In this document: positions 1-12,841 of the stretch, piece by piece | Layout: the number at the start of each line of letters is the position of its first letter | Numbering within the stretch: position 1 is the stretch's first letter | From: Nelumbo lutea | Lineage: Eukaryota > Streptophyta > Magnoliopsida > Proteales > Nelumbonaceae | Direction: 5' to 3' | Assembly: GCA_022828595.1 (NCBI GenBank) | Contig: JAKGHH010000005.1 | Coordinates: 23,077,875-23,141,874, forward strand | Length of the DNA stretch: 64,000 bases | The notes under the pieces: model-generated | Seen by the model: only the letters and a program-made list of their open reading frames with translations | Databases searched by the model: none | Told to the model about the DNA's origin: nothing | Translations under genes and position numbers: made by a program

Positions 1-779
1 TTGGGGTTGAACATTTTCATTGGTTGGGCCACGTCTGGTTTGGCCTTTGCCTTTATATCAACAGAACTTATTAAGGTCCAAAATAAATTAATTAAAATTT
101 TATTTTTCTCTCTTTCTGGATCCTTATTTTTTGGGTTATCAACGAGTTAGGTCTAGTGTCGTATAGCATGTACCTGTCCCGTCCCAATAATTAATGAAAT
201 TTTATTTATTTATTTATTTATTTTACTAAACTAAATTATTCGTTTATATATTTAAATATATTAAATAAACTATTATGTATAAATTTTTATTTATTTTATT
301 CAACCCGACATCCAATAATAAATGAGTATTTAGTTATTTTTTAAATTAAATTGTTGATTTGTTTATGTTACAAAATTAAGTAAGGTATTATCCATATATT
401 TTTATTTATTGAATTTACCAAATTATTAATGTAATTAATAATTTATTTAACTATGATGTTATTTCAATCTCTCTCCCTGAGCCAAATATTTAGGGCTCTC
501 AATAGGTAATGTCTCATTTAGGATTAAAATTATTAACTCGTCGGGCTAGGGTTGGATTGGGATTTGCATTTATATCAATATAACATATTTATGCCCAAGT
601 GTGAGTCGGAATCGACCTTCGGACCTAGATCTTGAGCATGAACCCAACGTTCATATAGAGCCTAAAGCACGGTGAGGAAATTCTTTATTTCTCTCTCATT
701 GTCACCTAATTATTTATATTGTTATTCTATTAACTTAAAAAAAATATTTATTGAATTTACTAAATTATTTACTTTATAA

Positions 780-784
<5 letters not shown>

Positions 785-815
<31 letters not shown>
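785..815. repeat. (CT)n microsatellite
   Basis: An uninterrupted CT run inside one unit of the array. A longer run sits at the same place in a later unit near 3045, so the dinucleotide tail is part of the repeat unit and has expanded independently. Confidence 0.95.
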
Positions 816-817
<2 letters not shown>

Positions 818-3040
818 CGAGTTAAATATTTAGGGTTGTCAATGGATTGGGTTTAGATATAGATAGTTTGGATATTTATTTATTTTACCAAAAGTTAGTA
901 AATTATTATCCATAGATTTTATTTATTTACTTAACTAAATAATTCAACTAATTAATGATTTAATTTATGAACAAAGTAGTTCTCTTTTTCTCTCCCTTTT
1001 TAAGACTATCAACAGATTAGTTCTGGTGTCGGATAGGATATACTGGTCTTGTCCCAATAATAACTGAAATTTTATTTATTTATTTTATTAAATTAAATTA
1101 TTCATTATTTGTTTTAATAGATTAAATAATTTATTCTCCATAATTTTTTATTTAATTCAATCTGTGACCAATATTTACGGTTGTCAATGGTGCGGGTTTG
1201 GATCTAGATAGCTTGGACTAGTCTTGCACCAATCACAAGTGAATATTTATTTATTTTTTGCTAAAGTAAATTATTGATTTATCTGTTTTACAAAATTATG
1301 TAAATTATTATCCATAGATTTCTATTTACTTAATTTACTAAATTCTTAATTAATGAATTATTTTCCTAACAAATTATTTTTTTGTCATCCCGGAGCCTAT
1401 TTTTAGCGCAATTAATATGTTTGGTTAGGTATGTGATAAGTTGTACATGTCCTATCTCAATAATAAATGAAATTTTATTAATTTGTTTTATTAATTTTTG
1501 TACAAAATTAAGTAAATTGTAATCCATAGATTCCTATTTATTTAATTTATTAAACTATTCAAGTAATTATAATTCATTTAACTAATAAGTTATTTCTCTC
1601 TCTCTCTCCCAACCTGAGCCTAATATTTAGGGTTATCAATAGGATAGGTATCGGTTGGTCGAGCCACGTTTAGGTTGGTCTCTGCCTTTATATCAACATA
1701 ACTTATTAAAGCCCAAGTCTAATCCTAAGCCAACCATCAAGCTGAGATTTTGAGCGTGCTTGATCATATAATGCTCGGATTGCTATAAGAAAATTTTTAT
1801 TCTTTGTTTTCTCTCTCATTCCCTAGAAATCTCTCTTCCATATTTGTTGCTAACATGTAACTATTTACAATGATGTCATTTATGAAGAGCTACATATTCT
1901 CTCTTATTTTCTTGCCTAATTATTTTTATATTTATTTTAGAAAGTTAAAAGACTTTGTTGATTTAATTTACTACATTATTTAATTTTTTCCCTCTCTTTA
2001 TTACCGCTCTGTGTCCAACATTTAAAGGTTGTCAATGGGTGGGGTTTGTTCAGCATAGCTTGGATATTTTATTTATTTTGTTAAATTAAATTATTTATTT
2101 ATATATTTTACAAATATATGTAAATTATTATCCATAGATTTCTATTAATTTAATTAACTACTTGACTTCATTAATTAATAATTTATTAACAAGTTAAGGA
2201 GGTTGGGATTAAACTTGTTCACAGGTAGTGCCAAGTTTGGGTTGGACTTTATCTTTACCAATTTATTTATATATTTAATTTAATAAGTTAATTTTTTATT
2301 TAATTTTCTAAACGATTTAATTTTATTAAAAAATTATTTCACTATATCTTTCCCTCCCTAAGTCTAATATTTTGGGTTATCAATGGGCCGAGCTTGGTTT
2401 TAGATAGATTGAATACTTATTTATTATTTTACTAAATGAATTGAGTCATTATATACAGATTTTGTTATTTAGTTTAATAAATTAATTAATAATTTATTTT
2501 TCTCTCTCTGGATCCCTTTTTTTTGGGTTATCAATGAGTTAGGTCTAGTGTGGTATAGCATGTATCTGTCCCGTTCCAATAATTAATGAAATTTAATAAA
2601 TTTATTTATTTTATTAAACTAAACTATTCATTTTTATATTTAAATACATAAGATAAACTATTATGTATAAATTTTTATTTATTTGATTCAACCCGACACC
2701 CAATAGTAAATGAGTATTTAGTTATTTTATTAAATTAAATTGTTGATTTGTTTATGTTACAAAGTTAAGTAAAATATTATCCATAGATTTCTATTTTTGA
2801 ATTTATTAAATTATTCAAGTAATTAGTAATTTATTTAACTATTTAGTTATTTCAATCTCTCTCCCTAAGCCTAATATTTAGGGCTATTAGTAGGTTAGGT
2901 CTTAGCTTGGATTAAAATTATTAACGGGATCAATAGAACATATTTATGCGCAAGTCTGAGTCTAGGTTGAACTTCGGGCCTACATCTTGAGCATGAGCCT
3001 GAAGTTCATATAGAGCTTGAATCATTGTAAAGAAATTATA

Positions 3041-3044
<4 letters not shown>

Positions 3045-3097
<53 letters not shown>
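3045..3097. repeat. (CT)n microsatellite
   Basis: A CT run of about 53 bases in the array. Its inverted counterpart is the GA run at 12246-12292, which helps pair the two arms of the inverted repeat. Confidence 0.95.
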
Positions 3098-3105
<8 letters not shown>

Positions 3106-6100
3106 ATTTACATATTAAGGGTTGTCAATGGATTGGGTTTAGATCTAGATAGTTTGGATATTTATTTATTTTTCCAAGAGTTCGTAAATTATTATCCATA
3201 GATTTTATTTATTTATGTAACTAAATTATTCATCTAATTAATGATTTAATTTATGAACAACGGATTAGTTCTGGTGTCGAATAGGCTGCACATGCCTTGT
3301 CCCAATAATAATTGAAATTTTATTTAGTTATTTTTCTAAATTAAATTATTCATTTATTTGTTTTAATATATTAAATAAATTATTCTCCATAAGGTTTTAT
3401 TTATTTAATTCAACTTGTGATCAATATTTACGGTTGTCAATGATGCAAGTTTGGTTGGGGATAGCTTGGATTAGTCTTGCACCAATCACAAGTGAATATT
3501 TATTTATATTTTTTGTTAAAGTTAATTATTGATTTATCTATTTTACAAAATTAATTAAATTATTATCCATAGATTTCTATTTACTTAATTTATTAAATTA
3601 TTTGAATTAACTAATTAATTAATTATTTTTGTAACAAATTATTTCTCTCTCTCTCTCTCAGAGACTATTTTTAGGGTAATTAATATGTTTAGTAAGGTGT
3701 GGGATTGGTTATACTTGTCCCGTCCCAATAATAAATGTAATTTTATTTATTTATTTTACTAAACCAAATTAATCATTAATTATTTTACAAAATTAACTAA
3801 ATTGGTATCTATAGGTTCCTATTTATTTAATTTATTAAATTATTCAAGTAGTTAAAAATCCATAGATTCCCCCCAACCCGAGCAAAATATTTAGGTTTAT
3901 AAATTAGATAGGTATTGGTTGGGGTTAAACCTTTTCATTGGTTGGGCCACGTCTAGTTTGGGTTTTGCCTTTATATCAACAGAACTTATTAAGGCCCAAG
4001 TCTAAGCCTAGGCCAATCATCAAGCCTAGATTTTGAGCCTATGCCCGATCATCATTAATGCTTGGATTTTTTCTTGCCTAATTATTTATATACTTATTTT
4101 AAAAAGTTAAAAGATTTTATTGATTTAATTTACTAGATTATTTAATTATATCCATCTTTATCTTATTGCTCGGTGTCCAATATTTAAGGGTTGTCAACAG
4201 GTGGGGATTGGTCTAGGTAGCTTGGATATTTATTTATTTTATTAAATTAAATTATTCAATTATATATTTTACAAAATTAAGAAATTTATTATCCATAGAT
4301 TACTATTTATTTAATTAACTAGTTGACTTCATTAATTAATAATTTATTAACAAGTTAAGATGATTGGGATTAAACTTGTTCACAGGCAGTGCCAAGTTTT
4401 GGTTGGACTTTGTCTTTATTCAATAGAATATATTGGAGCCCAACTTTAAGCCCGACCCAAGTATTAAACCTATCTCTTGAGTCGAGCCCGATGAGAAAAG
4501 TCTTATTGTTTATTCCTCTCATATTTTGTCACCAATTTATTTGTATATTTAATTTACTAATTTAAAAGCTTTTATTTATTTAGTTTTCTCAACGATTTAA
4601 TTTTATCAAAAAATTATTTCACTATATCTCTCCCTCCCCGAGTCTAATATTTTGGGTTATCAATGGGCCGGGCTTGGTTTTAGATAGATTGAATATTTAT
4701 TAATTATTTTACTAAATGAATTGAGTCATTATATATAGATTTTATTATTTAGTTTAATATATTAATTAATAATTTATTTTTCTCTCTCTGGATCCTTATT
4801 TTTTGGGTTATCTATGAGTTAGGTCTAGTGTGGTATAGCATGTTCTTATCCCATCCCAATAATCAATGAAATTTTATGTATTTATTTATTTTATTAAACC
4901 AAATTATTCATTTATTTATTTTAATACATTAGATACACTACTATGTATAAACTTTTATTTATTTGATTCAACTTGGCACCAATAATAAATGAATATTTAG
5001 TTATTTTATTAAATTCTATTATTGATTTGTCTATTTTAAAAAATTAAGTAAGATATTATCCATATATTTATATTTACTAAACTTACCAAATTATTCATAT
5101 AATTAATAATTTATTTAACTTTGAAGTTACTTCAATCTCTCTCCTTGAGCCAAATATTTAGGGCTCTCAATAGGTTAGGTCTCATTTGGGATTAAAATTA
5201 TTAACTCATCGGGCTAGGGTTAGATTGGGATTTGCGTTTATATCCATATAACATTTATGCCCAAGTGTGAGTCCGAATCGACTTTTGGGCCTAGATCTTT
5301 GAGCATGAGCCCAACATAAAGGTTATCAATAGGATAGGTATCAGTTGGTCGAGCCACGTAAAGGTTGTTCTCTACCTTTATATCAACATAACTTATTAAA
5401 TCCCAAGTCTAAGCCTAGGCCAACCATCAAGCTAAGATTTTGAGCGTGCCTGATCATATAAAGCTCGGATTGCAATAAGGAGATTTTTATTCTTTGTTTC
5501 TTTCTCATTTCCTAGAAATCTCTCTTCCATATTTTTTGCTAACAAATAACTATTTACAATTATGTCATTAATGAAGAGCTACCTATTCTCTCTTATTTTC
5601 CTACCTAATTATTTATATACTTATTTTACAAAGTTAAAAGACTTTGTTGAATTAATTTACTAGGTTATTTAATTATATACTTCTCTATCTTATTGCTCGG
5701 TGTCCAATATTTAAGGGTTGTCAACAGGTGGGGATTAGTCTAGGTAGCTTGGATATTTATTTATTTTATTTGATTAAATTATTTAATTATATATTTTTCA
5801 AAATTAAGAAAATTATTATCCATAGATTTCTATTTATTTAATTAACTAATTGACTTCATTGATTAATAATTTATTAACAAGTGAAGGAGGTTGGGATTAA
5901 ACTTATTCACAGGTAGTGCCAAGTTTGGGTTGGACTTTGTCTTTATTCAATAGAATATATTGAAGCCCAACTTTAAGCCCGACCCAACCATTAGACCTAT
6001 CTCTTGAGTCGAGCCCAGTGTGGAAAGTGTTTTTGTTTATTACTCTCTTATTTCCTCACCAATTTATTTGTATATTTAATTTAGTAAGTTAAAAATTTTT

Positions 6101-6397
6101 ATTTATTTAATTTTCTAAACGATTTAATTTTATCAAAAAAGTTATTTCAGTATATCTCTCCCACCCTGAATCTAATATTTTGAGTTATCAATGGGCCGGG
6201 CTTGGTTTTAGATAGATTGAATATTTATTTATTATCTTACAAAGTGAATTGAGTCATTATATACAGATTTTGCTATTTAGTTTAATAAAATAATTAATAA
6301 TTTATTTCTCTCTCTCTAGATCCTTATTTTTTGGGTTATCAACGGGTTAGGTCTAGTGTAGTATAGCATGTACCTGTCCCGTCCCAATAATTAATGA

Positions 6398-8608
6398 AGA
6401 GGACCTGTGAAACTTTTACCTAAACTTGATTGCGCTTCAGTAGGATCCTCTTCATGGTGCACATGACTTCAGGAATTAGAGGCCACAGGTACTGGGTGTG
6501 AGGCAAAAGGTGTTTTGGAGACCACCCACACTGTCACGTGGGTACCTTGGGAGCAAAGAAACTGTGAGAGTTTTTGAAAATAACCCTCAACTCTTGTGGT
6601 CATTCAAGATTGAGTCCTTTATATGTCACCTTTAGTGGCAACTGTTCAAAAAGTGTTTAGGAATTGGAGGCCACAGGTACTGGATGTGAGGCAAAAGGTG
6701 TTTTGAGAGTAACCAGCCACACTGTCACGTGGGTACCTTGGGAGAAAAGGAACTGAAGAGTTTTTGAAAATAATCCTCAACTCTTGGGGTCATTCAAGAT
6801 AGAGTCCTTTATATGCCAGCTTTATTGTCCACTGTTCAAAAAGAGTTCCAAACCATATCTTTGATGACATGCAGGACTGCTTTTGGTAGAAAATAGAAAC
6901 TTATACAACAATCTCTTGGTGGTTCTCCAATGATGACTGTCTCCACTGGAGAGAGTTATACAAGAGCAGTCATTTCCCCCAAACTTCACTTCGGTGGCAG
7001 TTCATCACTAGGCAATATTGGGCCTCCCAGTGTAAGGACTTCATTTCCCATAGGCAGAGCATATGGTAGGCATTTAATACCTCTATTGGTAATGCTGATT
7101 CCACTGATATAGCACATGTTGTGTTACTCTGGAGCTTTTTGTATAGTCGTGATGTTATTCCTTTTGTAAGGGTCACTGATATAGTAAGTCTTTTTTTTTC
7201 TATATTTTTTCTTTATTATTCATCATGTATTTCTCTTTTTGTAATTTTTTATTCACTTTAATGAAGTTTTTTATCATTGTTTTTTTAATAAGTAAACTTT
7301 TTGATCACTGTTGGCTAAAAATCTTACTCAGAACTATCCCTCAAGAATCTATGTGGTGGTGTTCTAGAAATAATGTACCTCAAGGTACGAGGCATATGCC
7401 TTGTACTTTTAGGAACAAGCCCCAAGGTTGAGCCTTATGGTTTTCTCTTCAAGATTCACCTCAAGGAATAAGACTGACATGATGTAGTGGTCATGCTTTT
7501 AACTTGAAAGGAATGATCTTATGGAGCTTGATCCTGTTCATGACTTGCCTAGTTTATTTGGAAAGTGCATAATACTAGGGTGTAAATCTATGCATAATAT
7601 TTTTGGAAGGTAGTTGATGGCATTTTGACACTCATTTTCCTTGGTTAAGCTGTGGAGATTTTGTAAATCATGCTTTTTTTTGTTGGGTTGACATAATACT
7701 TCCCAATATTATTTCCTTTATATGCTTCATATTTATTCAAATCTCCACCCATTAGCATTACTCAATGTTGGTCCTAGGGTCTTGGGAGGGGTTGATGGAC
7801 CTAAACTTTGACATTCTTAGCTCAACCTCAAAAGCATATTTTCATGCTTGTTGACATGAGATTTAGTCAAATTCCTACTTTGCCTATAAAGCAAAGATAG
7901 GAAAAACTTCAAATACAAAATGGCTTTGATTCCTTCTTCCATAACTTGAGCTCTCAGAGAAGAGATAATAGAGTCCATAATAGAATCCAACCACCAAGGC
8001 GACTGAATTGAATATCTTCATACATAAGGAGAATAGATTACCTAGTGGAAAAGATTTAAAAATCATAAAAAATCTCCCTTTTTCTTTTTTATTGGATTTT
8101 CTCGATTACTTCAAATACAAAATGGCCTTCTATCTCTAACTCAATGAAGGAAAAGTTTCCTTCATTTTGTATTGGAATGTTGTTCCCTTTATACATCTCT
8201 TTTCACTTTATTGAATAGAGTTATTTTATTTCTTAACCAATAATGGGAAAAAGATTAAGATAGTGTTTGATAACTGCTGAATTGGGTGCTGAAAGCAGAG
8301 TTTGAAAAGTATTTCAAACTTGTAATAGTTTAAATGCACAGGTATTATTGGTATATGATAAAAATTGTAAGGATAAATTAATCATTCCAATTCCTGTGTT
8401 GTCATCATTCTGCAAATAAGTGGTTTGCAAGTTACTGGAATGCTGAATTGAGCTTTTTAAACTTGGGAATCTCTTCCTTATACTGCTTTTAGTGCCTATT
8501 TCTAAAGTAATCAAAACCAGCCAAGAATTTCAAAGTTTTAAGAAAGGTAAAGTTCATATGCTATATGTCTTGGGATGCTTTAGATACTAATTTCTATTTT
8601 AATTGTAG
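6398..8608. other. Spacer of inverted repeat, unassigned part
   Basis: Non-satellite DNA of more balanced composition than the arms. It starts abruptly at 6398 and holds a 188-base tandem repeat (listed separately), an open stretch at 6930-7112 (+) that looks protein-like in composition but matches no family I recognise, and AT-rich DNA to about 8240. The last 370 bases read like an intron ending in a good acceptor (T-rich tract then AG at 8607-8608) just before the RCE1-like exon, so that part is probably the 5' UTR intron of the same captured gene. Confidence 0.5.
6471..6846. repeat. 188-base direct tandem repeat, two copies
   Basis: Copy one starts at 6471 and copy two at 6659. Both contain gccacaggtactgg, cacactgtcacgtgggtacc and tcattcaagat in the same order, with scattered substitutions and a few small indels. 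The source is not recognised. The repeat lies only in the inverted-repeat spacer. Confidence 0.85.
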
Positions 8609-8723
8609 GCATAATGATTAAGCTTTTCAAAGTGAAGGAAAAGCAAATGGAGATGTCAGAAAATGCCAATGGAAGGGCACCTATCATGAAACAAAGTGCA
8701 GGGGAATTGCGTCTTCATTAAAG
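8609..8723 (+). pseudogene. RCE1/UBC12-like NEDD8-conjugating enzyme, exon 1 fragment
   Basis: From ATG at 8614 the frame encodes 35 residues that follow the N-terminus of plant RCE1/UBC12, the E2 that passes NEDD8/RUB1 to cullins. Visible landmarks are an MI(x)LFKVKEKQ start, an ENANG segment and KQSAGELRLH. The family continues with K-D-I at this point. Here one extra T after the last His codon makes a stop at 8719-8721, and the exon would otherwise end at a normal AG/GT junction (8723/8724). An acceptor AG lies just upstream at 8607-8608. Only this exon is present: no E2 core and no catalytic Cys. It ends within 35 bases of the inverted arm. The identification is firm; the fragment is almost certainly non-functional. 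Confidence 0.85.
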
Positions 8724-8755
8724 GTTTCTCTTATAAATGTTTGTTTGCCTTGGGC

Positions 8756-11700
8756 TTAAATATATTCTATTGATATAAACGCAAATCCCAATCCAAACCT
8801 GGCCCAACCCATTAATAATTTTAATCCCAAATGAAACCTAACCTACTAATAGCCCTAAATATTAGGCTTGGGGAGAGAGATTGAAATAACTTAATTTTTA
8901 AATAAATTATTAACTACTTGAATAATTTAGTAAATTAAAAAATAGAAATATATGGATAATATTTTACTTAATTTTGTAAAGTAAACAAATCAATGATTTA
9001 ATTTAATAAAATAACTAAATATTTACTTATTATTGGGTTTTGGGTTGAATCAAATAAATAAAAATTTATATATAATAGTTTATCTAATGTATTAAAATAT
9101 ATAAATGAATAATTTGGTTTAGTAAAATAAATAAATAAAATGTTATTTATTAATGGGACTCATACCCTAAATTATTCAGAAATTATTAATTAATGGAATA
9201 AATTAGTAAATTAAATAAATAGAAATCTATGGATAATAATTTATATATATTTGTAAAATATATAAATGAATAATTTAATTTAATAAAATAAATAAAATAT
9301 CCAAGTAACGTAGAACAAACCCCACCCATTGACAACCTTTAAATGTTGGACATAGAGCGGTAATAAAGAGAGGGAAATAATTAAATAATCTAGTAAATTA
9401 AATCAACAAAGTCTTTTAACTTTTTAAAATAAGTATATAAATAATTAGGCAAAAAAATAAGAGAGGATAGTTAGCTCTTCATTAATGACATCATTGTAAA
9501 TAGTTACATGTTAGCAACAAATATGCAAGAGGGATTTTTCGGAAATGAGAGAGAAATAAAGAATAAAAATTTCCTTATCACAATCCGAGCTTTATATGAT
9601 CAGGCATGCTCAAAATCTCAGCTTGATGGTTAGCCTAGGCTTAGACTTGGGCTTTAATAAGTTATGTTGATATAAAGGCAGAGACCAACCTAAACGTGGC
9701 CCGACCAACGGATACCTATCTTATTGATAACCCAAAATATTAAGCTCAGGTTGGAGGAGAGAGAAGAGAGAGAGATAACTTATTAGTTAAATGAATTATA
9801 ATTAGTTGAATAGTTTAATAAATTAAATAAATAGGAATTTATGGATTACAATTTACTTAATTTTGTACAAAATTTAATGATTAATTTGTTTTAGTAAAAT
9901 AAATTAATAAAATTTCATTTATTATTGGGACATGACATGTATAACCCTGTCACGTACCTAACCAAACATATTGATTGCCCTAAAAATAGGCTTTGGGATG
10001 ACAAAAAAATAATTTGTTAGGAAAATAATTCTTTAATTAAGAATTTAGTAAATTAAGTAAATAGAAATCTATGGATAATAATTTACTTAATTTTGTAAAA
10101 TAGATAAATCAAAAATTAACTTTAGCAAAAAATAAATAAATATTCACTTGTGATTGGTGCAAGATTGGTCTAAGCTATTCAGATCCAAACTCGCACCATT
10201 GACAATCGTAAATATTGGTCATAAATTGAATTAAATAAAAAAATATGGAGAATAATTTATTTAAAACAAATAATGAATAATTTAATTTAGTAAAATTAAT
10301 AAATAAAATTTCAGTTATTATTGGGACAAGACATGTATAGCCTTTTTGACACCAGAACTATTCTGTTGATAGTCTTAAAAAGGGAGAGAGAAAGAGAAAT
10401 ACTTTGTTAATAAATTAAATCATTAATTAGTTGAATAATTTAGTTAAGTAAATAAACAAAATCTATGGATAATAATTTACTAACTTTTAGTAAAATAAAT
10501 AAATATCCAAGCTATCTAGATCTAAACCCAATCCATTAACAACCATAAATATTTAACTTGCAAAGGGAGAGAGAGAGAGAATTTGTTTATAAAGTAAATA
10601 ATTTAGTAAATTCAATAAATAATTTTTTTAACTTAATAGAATGATAATATAAATAATTAAGTGACAATGAGAGAGAAATAAAGAATTTTCTCACCGTGCT
10701 TTAGAATCTATATGAGCGTTAGGCTCATGCTCAAGATCTAGGCCCAAAGGTCGATTCAGACTCACACTTGGGCATAAATATGTTATATTGATATAAATGC
10801 AAATCCCAATCCAACCCTATCCCCACCAGTTAATAATTTTAATCCCAAATGAGACCTAACCTATTGAGAGCCCTAAATATTTGGCTCAGGGAGAGAGATT
10901 GAAATAATTGTATATTTAAATAAATTATTAATTACATGAATAATTTGGTAATTTCAATAAATATAAATATATAGATAATACCTTACTTAATTTGTAAAAT
11001 AAATAAATCAATAATTGAATTTAATAAAATAACTAAATATTCTTTTATTATTGGTGCCGAGTTGAATCAAATAAATAAAAGTTTATACATAATAGTTTAT
11101 TTAATGTATTAAAATATATAAATGAATAATTTGGTTTAGTAAAATAAATAAATAAAATTTCATTAATTATTGGGACGAGACAGGTACATGCTACCACACT
11201 AGACCTAACTCGTTGATAACCCAAAAAATAAGGATTCAGAGAGAGAAAAATAAATTATTAATTAATTTATTAAACTAAATAATAAAATCTACATATAATG
11301 ACAATTCATTTAGTAAAATAAAAAATAAATATCCAATCTATCTAAAACTAAGCCTGGCCCGATAACCCAAAATATTAGACTTGGGGAGGGAGAGATATAG
11401 TGAAATAATTTTTTGATAAAATTAAATCGTTTAGCAAATTAAATAAATAAAATTTTTTAACTTACTAAATTAACTACATAAATAAAATGGTGAGGAAATA
11501 AGAGAGTAATAAACAATAACACTTCGGGCTCGACTCAAGAGTTAGGTCTAATGGTTGGGTTGGGCTTCAATATATTCTATTGAATAAAGACAAAGTCCAA
11601 CCCAAACTTGGCACTACCTGTGAATAAGTTTAATACCAACCTCCTTAACTTGTTAATAAATAATTAGTTAATAAAGTCAATTAGTTAAATAAATAAATAG

Positions 11701-12244
11701 AAATCTATGGATAATAATTTTCTTAATTTTGTAAAATATATAATTGAATAATTTAATTTAATAAAATAAATAAATAACCAAGCTACCTAGACCAATCCCC
11801 ACTTGTTGATAACGCTTAAATATTGGACACCGAGCAGTAAGATATAGAGGGATATAATTAAATAATCTAGTAAAATAAATCAATAAAATCTATTAAGTTT
11901 TTAAAGTAAGTATATAAATAATTAGGCAAGAAAAAATCTAACCTTTATATGATGGTTGAGCACAAGCTCAAAATCTAGGCTTGATAGTTGGCCTAGGCTT
12001 AGACTTGGGCCTTAATAAGTTAAGTTGATATAAAGGCAAAACCCAAACTAGACGTGGCCTAACCAATGAAAAGGTTTAACTCCAACCGATACCTATCCAA
12101 TTTATAAACCTAAATATTTTGCACAGGTTGGGGGGGGGGGGTAAAATCTATGGATAATAATTTACGAACTCTTGGAAAAATAAATAAATATCCAAACTAT
12201 CTAGATTTAAACCCAATCCATTGACAACCCTAAATATGTAATCC

Positions 12245-12295
<51 letters not shown>

Positions 12296-12841
12296 TTTGT
12301 TTATAAACTAAAATAATTTAGTAAGTTCAGTAAATAGTTTTTAACTTAATAGCATAACTATATAAGTAATTAGGTGAGAAAATGAGAGAAACAAATAATT
12401 TCCTTACAATGATTCGGGCTCTATATGAACTTCAAGCTCATGCTCAAGATGTAGGCCCAAAGTTCAACCTGGACTCAGATTTGTGCATAAATATGTTCTA
12501 TTGATCCCGTTAATAATTTTAATCCAAGCTAAGACCAAACTTACTAATAACCCTAAATATCCGGCTTAGGGAGAGAGATTGAAATAACTAAATAGTTAAA
12601 TAAATTATTAATTACTTGAATAATTTAGTTAATTAAAAAATAGAAATCTATGGATAATATTTTTATTTAATTTTGTAAAATAAACAAATCAACAATTTAA
12701 TTTATTAAAATAACTAAACACTCATTTACTATTGGGTGTCGGGTTGAATCAAATAAATAAAAATTTATACATAATAGTTTATCTAATGTATTTAAATATA
12801 TAAACGAATAATTTAGTTTAGTAAAATAAATAAATAAATAA
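8756..12841. repeat. AT-rich array, inverted arm
   Basis: Reverse complement of the forward array, about 1.7 higher-order units. It begins mid-unit at about 8756 and ends sharply at 12841, where repeat DNA gives way to unrelated sequence. Blocks such as aaatctatggataataattt recur throughout. It extends some 400 bases further inward than the left arm, so the inner ends of the two arms are not symmetrical. Confidence 0.85.
12246..12292. repeat. (GA)n microsatellite
   Basis: A GA run in the inverted arm, the counterpart of the CT run at 3045-3097. A run of 12 G residues lies just upstream at 12130-12141. Confidence 0.95.

Larger units (their letters stand above)
1..6397. repeat. AT-rich satellite-like array, forward arm
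   Basis: Degenerate tandem units fill this stretch. Each carries versions of the same blocks: a start like gggttgtcaatgg, a run of ttattta, ttatccatagatttctattt, and a CT-rich tail. Unit spacing is irregular, roughly 150 to 460 bases. A landmark, gtatagcatg, recurs at 161, 2553, 4833 and 6361, giving a higher-order period of about 2.39, 2.28 and 1.53 kb; the last interval is shortened by a deletion. No coding potential is visible. The array starts before the window, so its full length is unknown. Whether it is a true satellite or the subrepeats of a large transposon cannot be decided here. Confidence 0.85.
2606..12841. repeat. Long inverted repeat with 2.36 kb spacer
   Basis: The array at 2606-6397 is matched in reverse complement by 8756-12841. 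Paired landmarks include 2935 with 12500, the CT run near 3070 with the GA run near 12270, the poly-C near 3870 with the poly-G at 12130-12141, 4400 with 11620, and 4833 with 11192. A deletion that removes part of one unit near 2935 is shared by its partner near 12490, so the arms are copies of one another and not just members of one family. The right arm lacks about 680 bases (left 3180-3860), and the left arm lacks about 960 bases near 5310. The arms enclose 6398-8755. Confidence 0.8.

Noticed and set aside
1..12841. CRISPR-like or direct-repeat immune array
   Set aside because: Repeats are long, AT-rich and degenerate without unique spacers, and the sequence is a plant nuclear one.
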